Below, in pieces: positions 27,313 through 36,228 of a stretch of 64,000 bases of DNA (its first letter is position 1; every line of letters starts with the position of its first letter). Location of the stretch: positions 40,222 through 104,221 of the forward strand of contig JAAYUV010000063.1 in assembly GCA_012517475.1 (NCBI GenBank), given 5' to 3'. The notes below the pieces were generated by a model. It was not told where the DNA came from and searched no databases. It was given only the letters and a program-made list of their open reading frames with translations. This DNA is from Peptococcaceae bacterium. Lineage in GTDB: Bacteria; Bacillota; Desulfitobacteriia; Desulfitobacteriales; Syntrophobotulaceae. A program made the translations under genes and the position numbers.

Positions 27313-28158
27313 TTAGAACGCGGGTACAACCGCACCTTTGTACTTATCTTCAATAAATTTCTTCACATAATCGGAATTAAGTTCCTGCGCAACCGTTTTT
27401 AAGACAGGATCTTCGGCTCTCTCTTTTTTCGTTACCAGGATGTTGGAATAAGGGGAATCTTTGCTTTCAACATAAAGGGCATCTTTGGTCGGATTCAAAC
27501 CTGCTTCCAGTGCATAGTTGGTGTTGATGACTGCGCCGGTGACTTTTGGATCATCCAGTACGCGGGGAAGCTGAGCGGCATCGATCATTTTAACGTTCAA
27601 TTCTTTAGGATTCTCTACAATATCCTGAACGGTCCCTTTAATCCCTACGCCATCTTTCAGCTTGATTAAACCCGCAGATTGAAGAACGCATAAGGCACGT
27701 CCTGCGTTGGAGGGATCATTGGGGATCGCAACGGTGCCACCTTTTTGAAAATCGGCAGTTGCCTTAACCTTCTTGGAGTAAATGCCCATAGGTTCAATGT
27801 GAACCTTGGCGATGGTAACCAGGCTGAGTTTATGCTCGGTATTGAAGGTCTCAAGATAAGGGATGTGCTGGAAATAGTTGGCGTCGATATCCCCTTTGTC
27901 CGTAGCCAGGTTGGGTTGTATATAATCATTGAAGACAACAATTTGAAGGTCGATTCCTTTTTCAGCCAGCTTTGGTTTAATTGCTTCGAGGATCTCGGCA
28001 TGCGGAACAGCGGTGGCGCCTATCTTAACTACTTTTTTCTCAGCCGGTTTACTGGTATCACTGCTGGAAGCGGGCTTGGTGCCGCAGCCGGAAAGGGTTA
28101 AAGCCAGCGCCAAAAGGCAAACTACAAAGAAAATAAGGTGACGTTTAATTCTCAACAT
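27313..28158 (-). CDS. metQ: Methionine ABC transporter substrate-binding lipoprotein
   Basis: The 281-residue protein has a signal peptide with lipobox LTLSGC and the NlpA/MetQ fold. Marker motifs are KIGATAVPHAEILEAIKP at the N-terminus, DIDANYFQHIPYLETFN, and IPNDPSNAGRALCVLQSAG. It binds methionine outside the membrane and hands it to MetI. A good ribosome site (AAAGGGAGG) precedes ATG 28158. It is the third gene of metN-metI-metQ and is controlled by the SAM riboswitch upstream of metN. Confidence 0.93.
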   Translation of the reverse strand: MLRIKRHLIFFVVCLLALALTLSGCGTKPASSSDTSKPAEKKVVKIGATAVPHAEILEAIKPKLAEKGIDLQIVVFNDYIQPNLATDKGDIDANYFQHIPYLETFNTEHKLSLVTIAKVHIEPMGIYSKKVKATADFQKGGTVAIPNDPSNAGRALCVLQSAGLIKLKDGVGIKGTVQDIVENPKELNVKMIDAAQLPRVLDDPKVTGAVINTNYALEAGLNPTKDALYVESKDSPYSNILVTKKERAEDPVLKTVAQELNSDYVKKFIEDKYKGAVVPAF

Positions 28159-28262
28159 ATACTTTTTCCTCCCTTTGGATATTTTAATTTATTTCCCAAA
28201 AACTTAACGGTTAAAGAACTGCTCAAGGGCCCTTTGAACACTATTTAACCGGTTTGTTTTTG

Positions 28263-28955
28263 TTAACGATGGGATAGTTTTCTCGCCAGGGTAGTTCCTA
28301 CCCATTGGATACCCTGAACAAAAATGACCAGAATGAAGACCGTGATAATCATAATATCTGTTCGAAAACGGTTATAGCCGTATTGGATAGCCAAGTCCCC
28401 CAGTCCGCCGCCGCCTACTGCACCTGCCATAGCGGTATAAGCGATGATGTTAATCGTGGTAATGGCCATACCCAAGATAAGGGGGCTTTTCGCTTCTGGC
28501 AAAAGTACCTTGGAAATAATCTGCCAGGGCGATGCTCCCATGGAAAGTGCAGCTTCTATAACACCATGGGAGACTTCTTTAAGAGAACTTTCTACAAGTC
28601 TGGCTACAAAAGGTGCTGCCGAGACCACCAGGGGCACTATGGCTGCCGTTGTTCCGATGGATGTTCCAACCAATTCCTTGGTAAACGGAATCAAAGCCAC
28701 AAGCAAAATGATAAAAGGAATGGAACGAAAGATATTAATTACCGTACCCAAGGTTCTTTCAACCCAGGGATTAGGCAAAATATGATCGGCGGAAGTGATG
28801 ACCAAGAAGACCCCCATGGGAACTCCAAGCACATAGGCCAGGAAAGTAGAAACGATCACCATATAGATGGTTTCATTGACAGACTGGGGAAGGATTTTGC
28901 TGAGACTTTCCCAGTAGGCCGGGTCATTGAACAGACTGAAGAGATCAGTTCCCAT
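28263..28955 (-). CDS. metI: Methionine ABC transporter permease
   Basis: The 230-residue permease has five to six hydrophobic helices and the EAA-loop motif EAALSMGASPWQIISKVLLPEA that contacts the ATPase. It ends GYNRFRTDIMIITVFILV, typical of MetI. Its ATG overlaps the end of metN by 11 bases. It is the permease of the metNIQ methionine importer. Confidence 0.93.
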   Translation of the reverse strand: MGTDLFSLFNDPAYWESLSKILPQSVNETIYMVIVSTFLAYVLGVPMGVFLVITSADHILPNPWVERTLGTVINIFRSIPFIILLVALIPFTKELVGTSIGTTAAIVPLVVSAAPFVARLVESSLKEVSHGVIEAALSMGASPWQIISKVLLPEAKSPLILGMAITTINIIAYTAMAGAVGGGGLGDLAIQYGYNRFRTDIMIITVFILVIFVQGIQWVGTTLARKLSHR

Positions 28956-29970
28956 TATTGATTACCTCCACGGTGAGATTTTTGGACTGAAGGAAGCTGC
29001 CGGCTGTATGAAGACTTTCAGGAGAGCCCTGAAGTTCCAGGGTGAGTGTTCCAAATAACGTGGAACGCAAGTGATCTATACTTCCATAGAGTATATTGAC
29101 GGAAACCCCACAGTGACGGATCAGATCCGTGATTAACGGCTCCGAGGCTGCTGTGCCGAGAAAGTGGATGCGTACAATCTGAGAACCGGGGTGCAGGGAC
29201 AATTCGCGCAGGAGCTCATTAGGCAGTTCATTGGGAAAGATACTGGAGACAAATTCTTTGGCGATATCGGACTGGGGATGGATGAAGACTGATTCCACCG
29301 GACCCCGTTCAACAATCTGAGACTGGTCGATCACCGCCACGTCTGTACAAATCTCTTTAATGACTTTCATCTCATGGGTGATGATGACAATGGTTAAGTT
29401 CAATTTTTCATTAATTTCTTTAAGGAGATTCAAAATAGAGACCGTGGTCTGAGGATCCAGCGCAGAAGTAGCTTCATCACAAAGTAATACCGAAGGCTTG
29501 GTGGCCAAAGCTCTGGCGATCCCTATCCTTTGCTTCTGTCCGCCGCTTAGCTGAGCAGGATAAATGTCGGCTTTATCTTCAAGCCCTACCAGGGGGAGAA
29601 GTTCTTTCACCCGTTCTATAATTTGTTCTTTCGGCCATCCGGCAATTTCCAGAGGGAAAGCAATATTTCCGGCAACAGTACGCGAGTCCAGAAGGTTGAA
29701 ATGCTGAAAGATCATCCCGATATTTTGTCTGGCTTTTCGGAGCATCTTACCGGACAATTCCGTCATCTTTTGACCGTCCAGGATGATTTGGCCCGAACTT
29801 GGCCTTTCCAGCATATTAAGACAACGGATAAGCGTGCTTTTTCCTGCGCCGCTTAACCCGATGATTCCATATACAGCTCCCTTTGGAATATGAAGGTTAA
29901 TATCTTTTAAAGCAGTCAGCGATCCACCGGGAGTTTTGTAGACTTTAGTCAGGTTGTTAATATATATCAT
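28945..29970 (-). CDS. metN: Methionine ABC transporter ATP-binding protein with NIL domain
   Basis: It has the standard ATPase motifs (Walker A GLSGAGKSTLIR, signature LSGGQKQRIGIARAL, Walker B LLCDEATSALDP). A C-terminal NIL domain of about 75 residues is the methionine-sensing site that gives transinhibition in MetN proteins. AAAGGAGC fits ATG 29970 rather than the first in-frame ATG at 29991. It is the first gene after the SAM riboswitch, so transcription should rise when SAM is low. Confidence 0.93.
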   Translation of the reverse strand: MIYINNLTKVYKTPGGSLTALKDINLHIPKGAVYGIIGLSGAGKSTLIRCLNMLERPSSGQIILDGQKMTELSGKMLRKARQNIGMIFQHFNLLDSRTVAGNIAFPLEIAGWPKEQIIERVKELLPLVGLEDKADIYPAQLSGGQKQRIGIARALATKPSVLLCDEATSALDPQTTVSILNLLKEINEKLNLTIVIITHEMKVIKEICTDVAVIDQSQIVERGPVESVFIHPQSDIAKEFVSSIFPNELPNELLRELSLHPGSQIVRIHFLGTAASEPLITDLIRHCGVSVNILYGSIDHLRSTLFGTLTLELQGSPESLHTAGSFLQSKNLTVEVINNGN

Positions 29971-30016
29971 GACCTGGTCTGCTCCTTTCATTTGTTTATT
30001 AATTAATACATTCTTC

Positions 30017-30054
30017 TAAAAAAAAGAACTCCGCGAGGAATCCGCGGAGTTCTT
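30017..30054 (-). terminator. Riboswitch-controlled terminator before metN
   Basis: A perfect 12-base stem (AAGAACTCCGCG at 30024-30035 with its complement at 30043-30054) with a seven-base loop is followed on the minus strand by a run of U. It is the expression platform of the SAM riboswitch and should form when SAM is bound. Confidence 0.9.
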
Positions 30055-30070
30055 ATTAATTACGGCTTTC

Positions 30071-30170
30071 CTCTCATCTTTCAGATTTACTCTGCTGGAA
30101 TTAGCACCGTGCATTACGCCGGTTGCCGGGCTTCATAGGGCCAGTCCCTCCGCCACTCTGGATAAGAGCG
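30071..30170 (-). promoter_or_regulatory. SAM-I riboswitch (S-box)
   Basis: Read on the minus strand, the element has the S-box core in order: CTTATCCAGAGTGG, GGAGGGACTGGCCC, TGAAGCCCGGCAACC, GGTGCTAATTCC and a closing GAAAGATGAG. These are the conserved P1-P4 segments of the SAM-I aptamer. It lies directly upstream of a strong terminator and the metNIQ operon, as expected for transcription attenuation by S-adenosylmethionine. Confidence 0.95.
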
Positions 30171-30274
30171 ATTTAATAAAGTTGTCAAAGAATACAAAAT
30201 ATATTCTACTAAAGTCAATATATCTTTTGCAAGGGGAAATGTCAATCCATTTAGCTATGCATTTCTGTTTTATT

Positions 30275-30552
30275 TTTAAATTCTCGGCCCTTACGAATGC
30301 CTCTAAGCACTCGCAAGCGACAAAGATGGATATTACCATCGTTATGAACCAAGAATTCATAAGGCTCTATATCAAAGATAATGGAACAGGCTGTAAGCAA
30401 TTTAAAGAAGGCCTAGGCATCAGCGGGATGAAAGAGTCCTGAACATGGGCGGCACGATATCTATTAGCTCTGATGACGGTTTTTTAATAAATTGCCTCTT
30501 GCCAATGGCGATTCGGAAGGGTGTGGAGTGGTTTGAAAGTTCTCATCGTTGA
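30275..30552 (+). pseudogene. Histidine kinase remnant (NarX/DegS-type ATPase domain)
   Basis: Only the ATP-binding end survives: ALTNASKHSQATKMDI (N box), DNGTGCKQFKEGLGISGMKE (G box), then, after a one-base frameshift at 30434-30440, LNMGGTISISSDDGFLINC and a normal end at 30552. The sensor and dimerisation parts are missing. It overlaps the start of a response-regulator remnant, as intact kinase-regulator pairs do, so this was once a NarL-type two-component system. Confidence 0.75.
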
Positions 30553-30811
30553 TGATGATGCCTTAAGTTGTGCTTCTCACTACCTTTAAAGATGAGGAAT
30601 ACATTACAGAAGCTTTGAAAAGTGGAGCGGAAGGATATATTTTGAAAAGTCAACCCGCAGAGAGTATTATTGAGAGCTTGCGGGCTGTTAATAAAGGCAG
30701 TATCGTCTTGGAGCGTGAAGTTGCTACGTCTCTTTCTTCCATGCTTACGGAAAGAAAAAAGGTAGCTCCCGAACGGCTTGATATTTCTCAACGTGAACTG
30801 GAGATTATTTA
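30533..30811 (+). pseudogene. Response regulator remnant with internal deletion
   Basis: TTG 30533 opens LKVLIVDDDAL, the start of a receiver domain. Sequence then jumps near 30566 to VLLTTFKDEEYITEALKSGAEGYILKS, the end of the receiver, so the segment with the phosphorylated aspartate is gone. The linker and the first residues of a LuxR-type helix-turn-helix (ISQRELEII) follow before a stop. Both an internal and a 3' part are lost, so it is non-functional. Confidence 0.78.
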
Positions 30812-30940
30812 AAAATCAAGAAAAATTTTTGATAAGTAATATTATTATAAATTGTACCTTGACAGACATAGTAATATAATATACATTGTATTATAGTTGG
30901 TGAGTATATTGTTCTCTCTTCATTGGAGGTGATCAGCACA

Positions 30941-31267
30941 GTGGATTTGAAAATCTCATCTGATTTACTTAGAGGACACACAGATACGATTATATTGAAG
31001 CTCTTACTGAACGGTGACAAATACGGCTATGAAATTAGTAAGCTTATCGCTTCAGGTTCAAATGGAGAGTATGAACTAAAAGAAGCAACCATGTATTCCA
31101 GCCTGAAAAGACTGGAGCACGAAGGCAATATCACTTCCTACTGGGGAGATGAAACCCAGGGAGGAAGAAGAAAATACTATCAGATAACGGATCAGGGTAA
31201 AAAGACTTATCTTAAAAATAAGAAGAACTGGGAATATGCCAAAAAAATTCTGGATAATTTACTTTAA
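30941..31267 (+). CDS. PadR-family transcriptional regulator
   Basis: This 108-residue winged-helix protein has the PadR signature: LLRGHTDTIILKLLLNGDKYGYEI, then LKEATMYSSLKRLEHEGNI and the wing GGRRKYYQITDQGKK. GGAGGT at 30925-30930 supports GTG 30941. TTGACA at 30859-30864 is a candidate -35. The next gene starts 16 bases after its stop; it encodes a protein with a permease-prefix-like N-terminus, a frequent PadR partner. Confidence 0.88.
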   Translation: MDLKISSDLLRGHTDTIILKLLLNGDKYGYEISKLIASGSNGEYELKEATMYSSLKRLEHEGNITSYWGDETQGGRRKYYQITDQGKKTYLKNKKNWEYAKKILDNLL

Positions 31268-31283
31268 GAAAGGCGGTAAAAAA

Positions 31284-32000
31284 ATGGAAGAAAAATTAAG
31301 AAAACATTTAGATGAGATATTTTCTCCCTATGAGGGTTTAAAGGCTGTCATGGAACTGAAAGAGGAGCTTTTTTATGATTTGCGGGAAAGGCTTCAGGAT
31401 TTAAAAAATGAAGGACTTGAAGAAGAGACCGCTTATCACCAAACCATTGCGTCAATCGGAGAGGTATCGGAAATGATTGAAATAATCAACAGCAAAACGA
31501 GAGAACTCCAACAGTTTGTGGGAATGGATTTATCCAAAAGCAATCTGCAGAATTCTGATTTCAAATCAGTAAAGGTTCCGGAGGGGAAATTTAACTACAG
31601 TAACTTGCAGGGATCAGATTTTAGTTACTCGGATTTAACCAACAGTTCTTTTAAATGCAGCAACTTGGAGAATTCCAAATTTGATGGGGCTAACCTTACA
31701 GGGGTCAAAATTGATAAATCCAATCTGAAAGGATCAAGTTTTAAGGCTGCGATTTTAGATAAAACGGATTTTCATTGCTCCGATTTATCGGGGGTTTGTT
31801 TTGACAACTTGACTTTCAACGGTACAATTTTTAATTACTCCGGGTTAAAAGGAACTTCCTTTAGAAACGCCGTATTTAACAATGTATCCTTTAAAACAGA
31901 CGTAAAGAAAACGATCTTTGACGGGGCAACCATGGATAAGGTCACGTATGCCCTGCTTAAGGGATATAAAGCAAACCTGGACAAAGTTACAGTAATGTAA
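31284..32000 (+). CDS. Pentapeptide-repeat protein with a permease-prefix-like N-terminus
   Basis: A 238-residue protein. The first 75 or so residues (KLRKHLDEIFSPYEG, then ELKEELFYDLRERLQDLKNEG and ASIGEVSEMI) match the helical prefix domain found at the N-terminus of PadR-linked membrane permeases. Instead of membrane helices it continues with about 25 pentapeptide repeats of A(D/N)LXX type (SNLQNSDF, SNLQGSDFSYSDL), a right-handed beta-helix expected to mediate protein contacts. It is cytosolic by sequence. It is probably co-transcribed with, and repressed by, the PadR protein. Cellular role unknown. Confidence 0.8.
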   Translation: MEEKLRKHLDEIFSPYEGLKAVMELKEELFYDLRERLQDLKNEGLEEETAYHQTIASIGEVSEMIEIINSKTRELQQFVGMDLSKSNLQNSDFKSVKVPEGKFNYSNLQGSDFSYSDLTNSSFKCSNLENSKFDGANLTGVKIDKSNLKGSSFKAAILDKTDFHCSDLSGVCFDNLTFNGTIFNYSGLKGTSFRNAVFNNVSFKTDVKKTIFDGATMDKVTYALLKGYKANLDKVTVM

Positions 32001-32069
32001 CAGCGTAAAAAGGGTGAGCATATCAGGTATATTTTTTTGATAGAAGGAAGTGTAAAAGAGGAGAAGAGT

Positions 32070-32969
32070 ATGGACTTTCGACAGATAGAAGTATTTGTAC
32101 ATGTTTACCGTGTAAGGAATTTTTCCAGGGCCGGCGATGCTCTTTTCTTGACCCAGCCTACAATAAGCAGTCATATCAGTGACCTGGAAAATGAACTGGG
32201 GTTAAAACTATTTGACCGCTCCAGGAGAGATGTGATCCCCACGGAAGCCGGAGACGCTTTTTATCAATATGCAATAACCCTGCTTGAAACAAGGGAAAAG
32301 GCAATTTATTCTCTCAATCTATATAGCAAAGAGGTTGAGGGGAGGCTGGAAATAGCTGCTTCCAGCATACCTAGTCAGTGGTTATTGCCCCGGCTGTTCA
32401 TCGGGTTTCGAAAAATTTATCCAAATGTTTTCTTTAAGGTTCATCAAGGTGATTCCGGAGAGGTCATCCGGGACCTTCAAAAGAAAAGATTTCAAATCGG
32501 AATTGTCGGTACCCGTATGGATGACGATAAGTTGGAATATGAGGTTTTATCAAAGGATCGGCTTATCCTGATCTCAGCCAGAAACGAGGAAGAAGGCTGC
32601 AAAAATCCAAATGTTTCTTTGGAAAGCCTGCTTGAAAAAGAGTTTATTTTTAGAGAATCAGGATCCGGCACAAGGCAGAAGTTTGAAACAGCGCTCAAAG
32701 AAAAAGGGATTAACCCTGATCACTTAAAAGTGGTTGCTGAAATGAATAGCACGGAAGCAATTAAACGCGCAGTCAGGGAGGGATTGGGTGTCTCGGTAGT
32801 ATCCTCGCTCAGCGCAGAAGATTATCTTGAATTAGGACTGCTTAATACCTTTACAATAGAAGGATTGGATTTGGATAGAACGTTTTATCTTGTAACCCAC
32901 AAGAATCAGCCTCTGTCCCCCAGTGTAACCGCTTTTCGGCAATATGCTCTTGAATATTATAAAAAATAA
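32070..32969 (+). CDS. LysR-family regulator, selenium-metabolism-associated type
   Basis: The 299-residue protein starts MDFRQIEVFVHVYRVRNFSRAG with a standard LysR helix-turn-helix (LFLTQPTISSHISDLENELG), then a substrate-binding domain. GAGGAGA fits ATG 32070; the frame is open from 32037. A LysR subgroup is recurrently found beside selD in Clostridia, and here selD follows after a strong hairpin. The effector is unknown; a selenium or sulfur compound is an inference from context. Confidence 0.8.
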   Translation: MDFRQIEVFVHVYRVRNFSRAGDALFLTQPTISSHISDLENELGLKLFDRSRRDVIPTEAGDAFYQYAITLLETREKAIYSLNLYSKEVEGRLEIAASSIPSQWLLPRLFIGFRKIYPNVFFKVHQGDSGEVIRDLQKKRFQIGIVGTRMDDDKLEYEVLSKDRLILISARNEEEGCKNPNVSLESLLEKEFIFRESGSGTRQKFETALKEKGINPDHLKVVAEMNSTEAIKRAVREGLGVSVVSSLSAEDYLELGLLNTFTIEGLDLDRTFYLVTHKNQPLSPSVTAFRQYALEYYKK

Positions 32970-32980
32970 TTAATCATAAC

Positions 32981-33021
32981 AAGGAATGGATTGATAGAAA
33001 ATATCTATCAATCCATTCCTT
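32981..33021. terminator. Long perfect hairpin between lysR and selD
   Basis: The 18-base arm AAGGAATGGATTGATAGA (32981-32998) is exactly complementary to 33004-33021, with a five-base loop. The tail is TATTATTG rather than a T-run, so it may be a terminator for the lysR gene, an mRNA-stabilising hairpin or an attenuator for selD. Confidence 0.6.
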
Positions 33022-33189
33022 ATTATTGATAATCGAAATGATTCAGAGGGAAAGTTTGGTAATATAATTGGGATGTAATAAAATGATATATCAGAGGGCA
33101 ATAATTGAAAGAGAGATAATTTTTTTGATCCAAGACGGGAAAGACAGGATAATTTATAAAAATCCGGGTTAAAAGGAAGTGATGGCAGC

Positions 33190-34248
33190 GTGAAACCGGA
33201 ACAAGTAAAACATGAACAAATAAAACTTACAAAAATGACCGCGAGCTCCGGCTGAGCTGCTAAATTAAGCCCGCAGGCTTTGGCGCAGGTCTTGTGCTGT
33301 CTACCCAAATTTAAAGACGAAAACCTATTGGTAGGTTTTGATACCTGTGATGATGCTGCAGTATATAAGCTGAATCAGGAACAGGCTGTGATCCAGACTT
33401 TAGATTTCTTTACTCCGGTTGTAGATGACCCTTTTACGTTCGGTCAAATAGCAGCTGCCAACGCCCTCAGCGATGTGTTTGCTATGGGAGGAATTCCCGT
33501 AACAGCGATGAACATTGCCTGTTTCCCAAGCTGCCTGCCGCCGGGTATTCTTGGCGAAATTCTGAGAGGCGGGGCTGAAAAGGTTAAAGAAGCAGGAGCT
33601 ATTGTAATTGGCGGACATACTGTGGAAGACAGAGAGCCCAAATATGGATTATCCGTAATGGGATTGGTTCATCCCAAGCGCATAGTTACCAATGCCGGTG
33701 CAGAAGCCGGAGATGTATTGGTCCTGACAAAACCATTGGGTGTTGGTATCCTTAATACGGCCATTAAAGGGGAACTTGCGGACGAAGCCGTTTACAAAAA
33801 GAATGTGGAAGTTATGTCTTACCTGAACCAAGACGCTTCCAGGGCGATGATCAAGGCTGGTGCTTCCGGGTGCACAGATGTTACCGGTTTCGGATTTTTA
33901 GGACATGCCGCAGAGATGGCTGAGGCGAGCGGTTTTACGCTGGAAATCCGGACGGAAAATTTACCTGTTCTCACCGAAAGCATAGAGTTCGCCCGGATGG
34001 GGATTATCCCCGCAGGGGCCTACCGCAACAGAGAATTTATTCAAAATAAAATAAAAATCCTGGGAAATATCCCTCAGGAGATCGAGGATATTCTTTATGA
34101 CCCCCAGACTTCCGGAGGGCTGCTCATAGCTATTCGTGAATCCAATGTTGAAATGCTTCTGCAGGAGTTGCACGAAAAAAACCGCACCCCATTTGCAATT
34201 GTCGGCAGGGTAAAGAAAAAAACAAATTACTCTATCGAAGTAAAATAG
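33190..34248 (+). CDS. selD: Selenophosphate synthetase containing selenocysteine
   Basis: Selenophosphate synthetase makes the selenium donor for selenocysteine and selenouridine from selenide and ATP. Conventional calling starts at 33280, but the frame runs back through an in-frame TGA at 33253-33255 to GTG 33190 after AAGGAAG. The restored N-terminus reads KMTASSG-U-AAKLSP. The TGA is at the position of the catalytic cysteine (Cys17 in E. coli SelD), and the essential lysine follows three residues later. The rest is normal (GFDTCDDAAVY, GGHTVEDREPKYGL), giving 352 residues with Sec22. A hairpin follows the TGA. The organism must encode selA, selB and selC elsewhere. Confidence 0.93.
33253..33290 (+). 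promoter_or_regulatory. Sec codon and candidate bacterial SECIS hairpin in selD
   Basis: Eleven bases after the UGA, AAGCC (33267-33271) pairs with GGCTT (33276-33280) around the loop CGCA. Bacterial SECIS hairpins lie in this window just downstream of the UGA inside the reading frame. The lower stem is weak and I could not fold the full element, so boundaries are approximate. Confidence 0.5.
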
Positions 34249-34260
34249 TTTTAAAGTATA

Positions 34261-34316
34261 AGGGCCGTTGCACAACGAATCAAAAATAATTCGTAGTCAA
34301 CGGCTCCTTTTGTATC
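34261..34316. repeat. Dispersed hairpin element, copy B (also terminator)
   Basis: This is nearly the same element as at 9011-9071: GGGCCGTTGCACAACGAAT, a short A/T-rich loop, then ATTCGTAGTCAACGGCTCC followed by TTTT and GTATCA. Stem changes are partly compensated between the copies. It sits between selD and the convergent exporter operon, where it can terminate selD. Confidence 0.75.
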
Positions 34317-34336
34317 ATGTAATCCTAACCGGACCG

Positions 34337-35500
34337 TTAATCCTGTCTTAAGGCATCAATAGGGTTTAAACAGGAGGCACGGTAAGCAGGAAATATCCCG
34401 AAAACAAGTCCTACCAGGACCGCGAATCCGAAGGCCAAAGCAACAACGTTTAGGGAGTAGGCGAAAGTATAACCGAATGCATTTGCCGCAGTGCCGAGGC
34501 CTATACCGGCCAAAATTCCTAATGTTCCGCCAAATAGACACAGAACCAGGGCTTCAATCAGGAATTGCACCAGTATATCACTTCGTTTTGCCCCCAGGGA
34601 TTTGCGGACACCGATTTCTTTGGTACGTTCAGTAACGGATACAAGCATGACATTCATGACTCCGATGCCGCCTACAATCAGCGAAATGCTGGCAATTCCT
34701 GCAAGCAGGAGGATTAGGGTATTCTGTATTGACTGCATCGTATCCAGCATGGACTGCTGAGTTGTAACCCGCATATTGTCACTGGAGGCATCCAGGGTAG
34801 TCCTGAGGTAATTCTCCGTTGCCAGTTTGGCAAAATTCACAGAGCTTTCGTTATTTGCTTTAATGAATAAGGTTTTAATATCACTGCTTCCGGAGATGTA
34901 TTTGGCGGTAGTGATCGGGAGAAGAACTGTACTGTCGGCATTGGTACCCATGGAAGACCCCTGGGCTTGAAGAAGGCCAATTACCGTATAATTATCTCCT
35001 GCAATTTTCAGGATTTGGCCCACAGGATTGGTATTATTAAACAGGCTTTGGCTGACTTCCGTCCCGATCACGCAAACCTTGCTTTTGTTATCCACGTCAA
35101 TAAAGGAAATACTCCTGCCTGTAGATAGGGTATAATTCCTGATACCCAAATAGTTTTCATCAATACCGACAACCGATACCATGCCCGCAGTTGTGGTGCC
35201 TTTGGAAACAGTGGCGTTGACGTTGATAAATGGGGCAGCCAGTTCTACGCCGGGCAATTGTGCGATTTTGTTCATATCGTCAAGTTTTAATGCCTTATCG
35301 GTATTGACGGAAACAGTCAGGATATTCGTTCCGAGAGAAGATACTTTTGAAGTGATATCACGGGATGTTCCCGTTCCTATCCCAACAAGGATAATGACAG
35401 AGGAAATACCGATGATCAGCCCAAGCATCGTAAGGGAAGAACGCAGTTTATTGGTCCTGATGTTTTTAAAAGCAAGGGTAATGGTTCTCAAAAATTTCAT
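34337..35500 (-). CDS. MacB-type ABC transporter permease (FtsX-like)
   Basis: This 387-residue permease has one N-terminal helix (TITLAFKNIRTNKLRSSLTMLGLIIG), a large extracytoplasmic MacB-PCD domain, then three helices with the FtsX-type motif EIGVRKSLGAKRSDILVQFLIEA. GAGGTGG fits ATG 35500, which shares its A with the TAA of the upstream ATPase gene. With the ATPase and membrane-fusion protein it forms a MacAB-like mechanotransmission exporter, common for peptides and antibiotics in Gram-positives. Confidence 0.9.
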   Translation of the reverse strand: MKFLRTITLAFKNIRTNKLRSSLTMLGLIIGISSVIILVGIGTGTSRDITSKVSSLGTNILTVSVNTDKALKLDDMNKIAQLPGVELAAPFINVNATVSKGTTTAGMVSVVGIDENYLGIRNYTLSTGRSISFIDVDNKSKVCVIGTEVSQSLFNNTNPVGQILKIAGDNYTVIGLLQAQGSSMGTNADSTVLLPITTAKYISGSSDIKTLFIKANNESSVNFAKLATENYLRTTLDASSDNMRVTTQQSMLDTMQSIQNTLILLLAGIASISLIVGGIGVMNVMLVSVTERTKEIGVRKSLGAKRSDILVQFLIEALVLCLFGGTLGILAGIGLGTAANAFGYTFAYSLNVVALAFGFAVLVGLVFGIFPAYRASCLNPIDALRQD

Positions 35501-36180
35501 TAATGGTTCCACCTCGGTTCATCTGAGATTTGGCCGTCAATGATATTAACCTGCCGGTTCACCTGTTGGGCAATATGGGTATCGTGGGTAATCAAAATGA
35601 TAGTCTGTCCATTTTGATTAAGTTCCTTGAGCATAGCAATAATTTCCTGACCGGTTTTTTGATCCAAAGCTCCTGTGGGCTCATCTGCAAGAATGATCTG
35701 AGGATTGCAGGCCAACGCCCGGGCAATCGCCACACGCTGCTGCTGGCCGCCGGAGAGTTCCTTAGGCGTGTGTTTTTCTCTGTCTTTTAATCCTACCTTT
35801 TCCAGGTATTCGTATGCCAATTTCCTTGATTGTTTTGCGGACATCCCTTTATACATGAGCGGTACTTCCACATTTTCCAGGGCATTCAGCTTGGAAAGCA
35901 GATTGAAGTTCTGAAAGACAAAGCCGATTTTATGATTTCTGATGCGGGCCAGTTCTCTGTCCGAAGAATTGTTAATGTCTATCCCGTCCAAAAAATATTC
36001 CCCGCTGTCAGGAACATCCAGGCACCCAAGCATGTTCATCAGGGTAGACTTACCGGAACCGGACGGTCCGACTATGGCAACAAACTCTCCTTTTTCTACG
36101 CTGAAATTAACTTTGTCCAGCGCTTTTACTTCGGTATCGCCCATGAGATACGTTTTAGATACTTCTTTCATACTTATCAT
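35500..36180 (-). CDS. MacB-type ABC transporter ATPase (LolD-like)
   Basis: The 226-residue ATPase has Walker A GPSGSGKSTLMN, signature LSGGQQQRVAIARAL, Walker B IILADEPTGALD and the switch histidine (LITHD). The DxxTGxxxxLD pattern and the NLLSKLNALENVEVPL segment mark the LolD/MacB ATPase class. It is coupled by one-base overlap to the downstream permease gene and follows the adaptor gene by about 48 bases. Confidence 0.92.
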   Translation of the reverse strand: MISMKEVSKTYLMGDTEVKALDKVNFSVEKGEFVAIVGPSGSGKSTLMNMLGCLDVPDSGEYFLDGIDINNSSDRELARIRNHKIGFVFQNFNLLSKLNALENVEVPLMYKGMSAKQSRKLAYEYLEKVGLKDREKHTPKELSGGQQQRVAIARALACNPQIILADEPTGALDQKTGQEIIAMLKELNQNGQTIILITHDTHIAQQVNRQVNIIDGQISDEPRWNH

Positions 36181-36228
36181 TATTTTTCACTCTTTTCGCT
36201 GAGTTGTAATCGGAGGTTATTTCTTAGT

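Noticed and set aside
28305..28961. 218-codon plus-strand frame opposite metI
   Set aside because: Antisense of a clear permease gene; composition rich in Cys/Arg/His as expected for a shadow frame.
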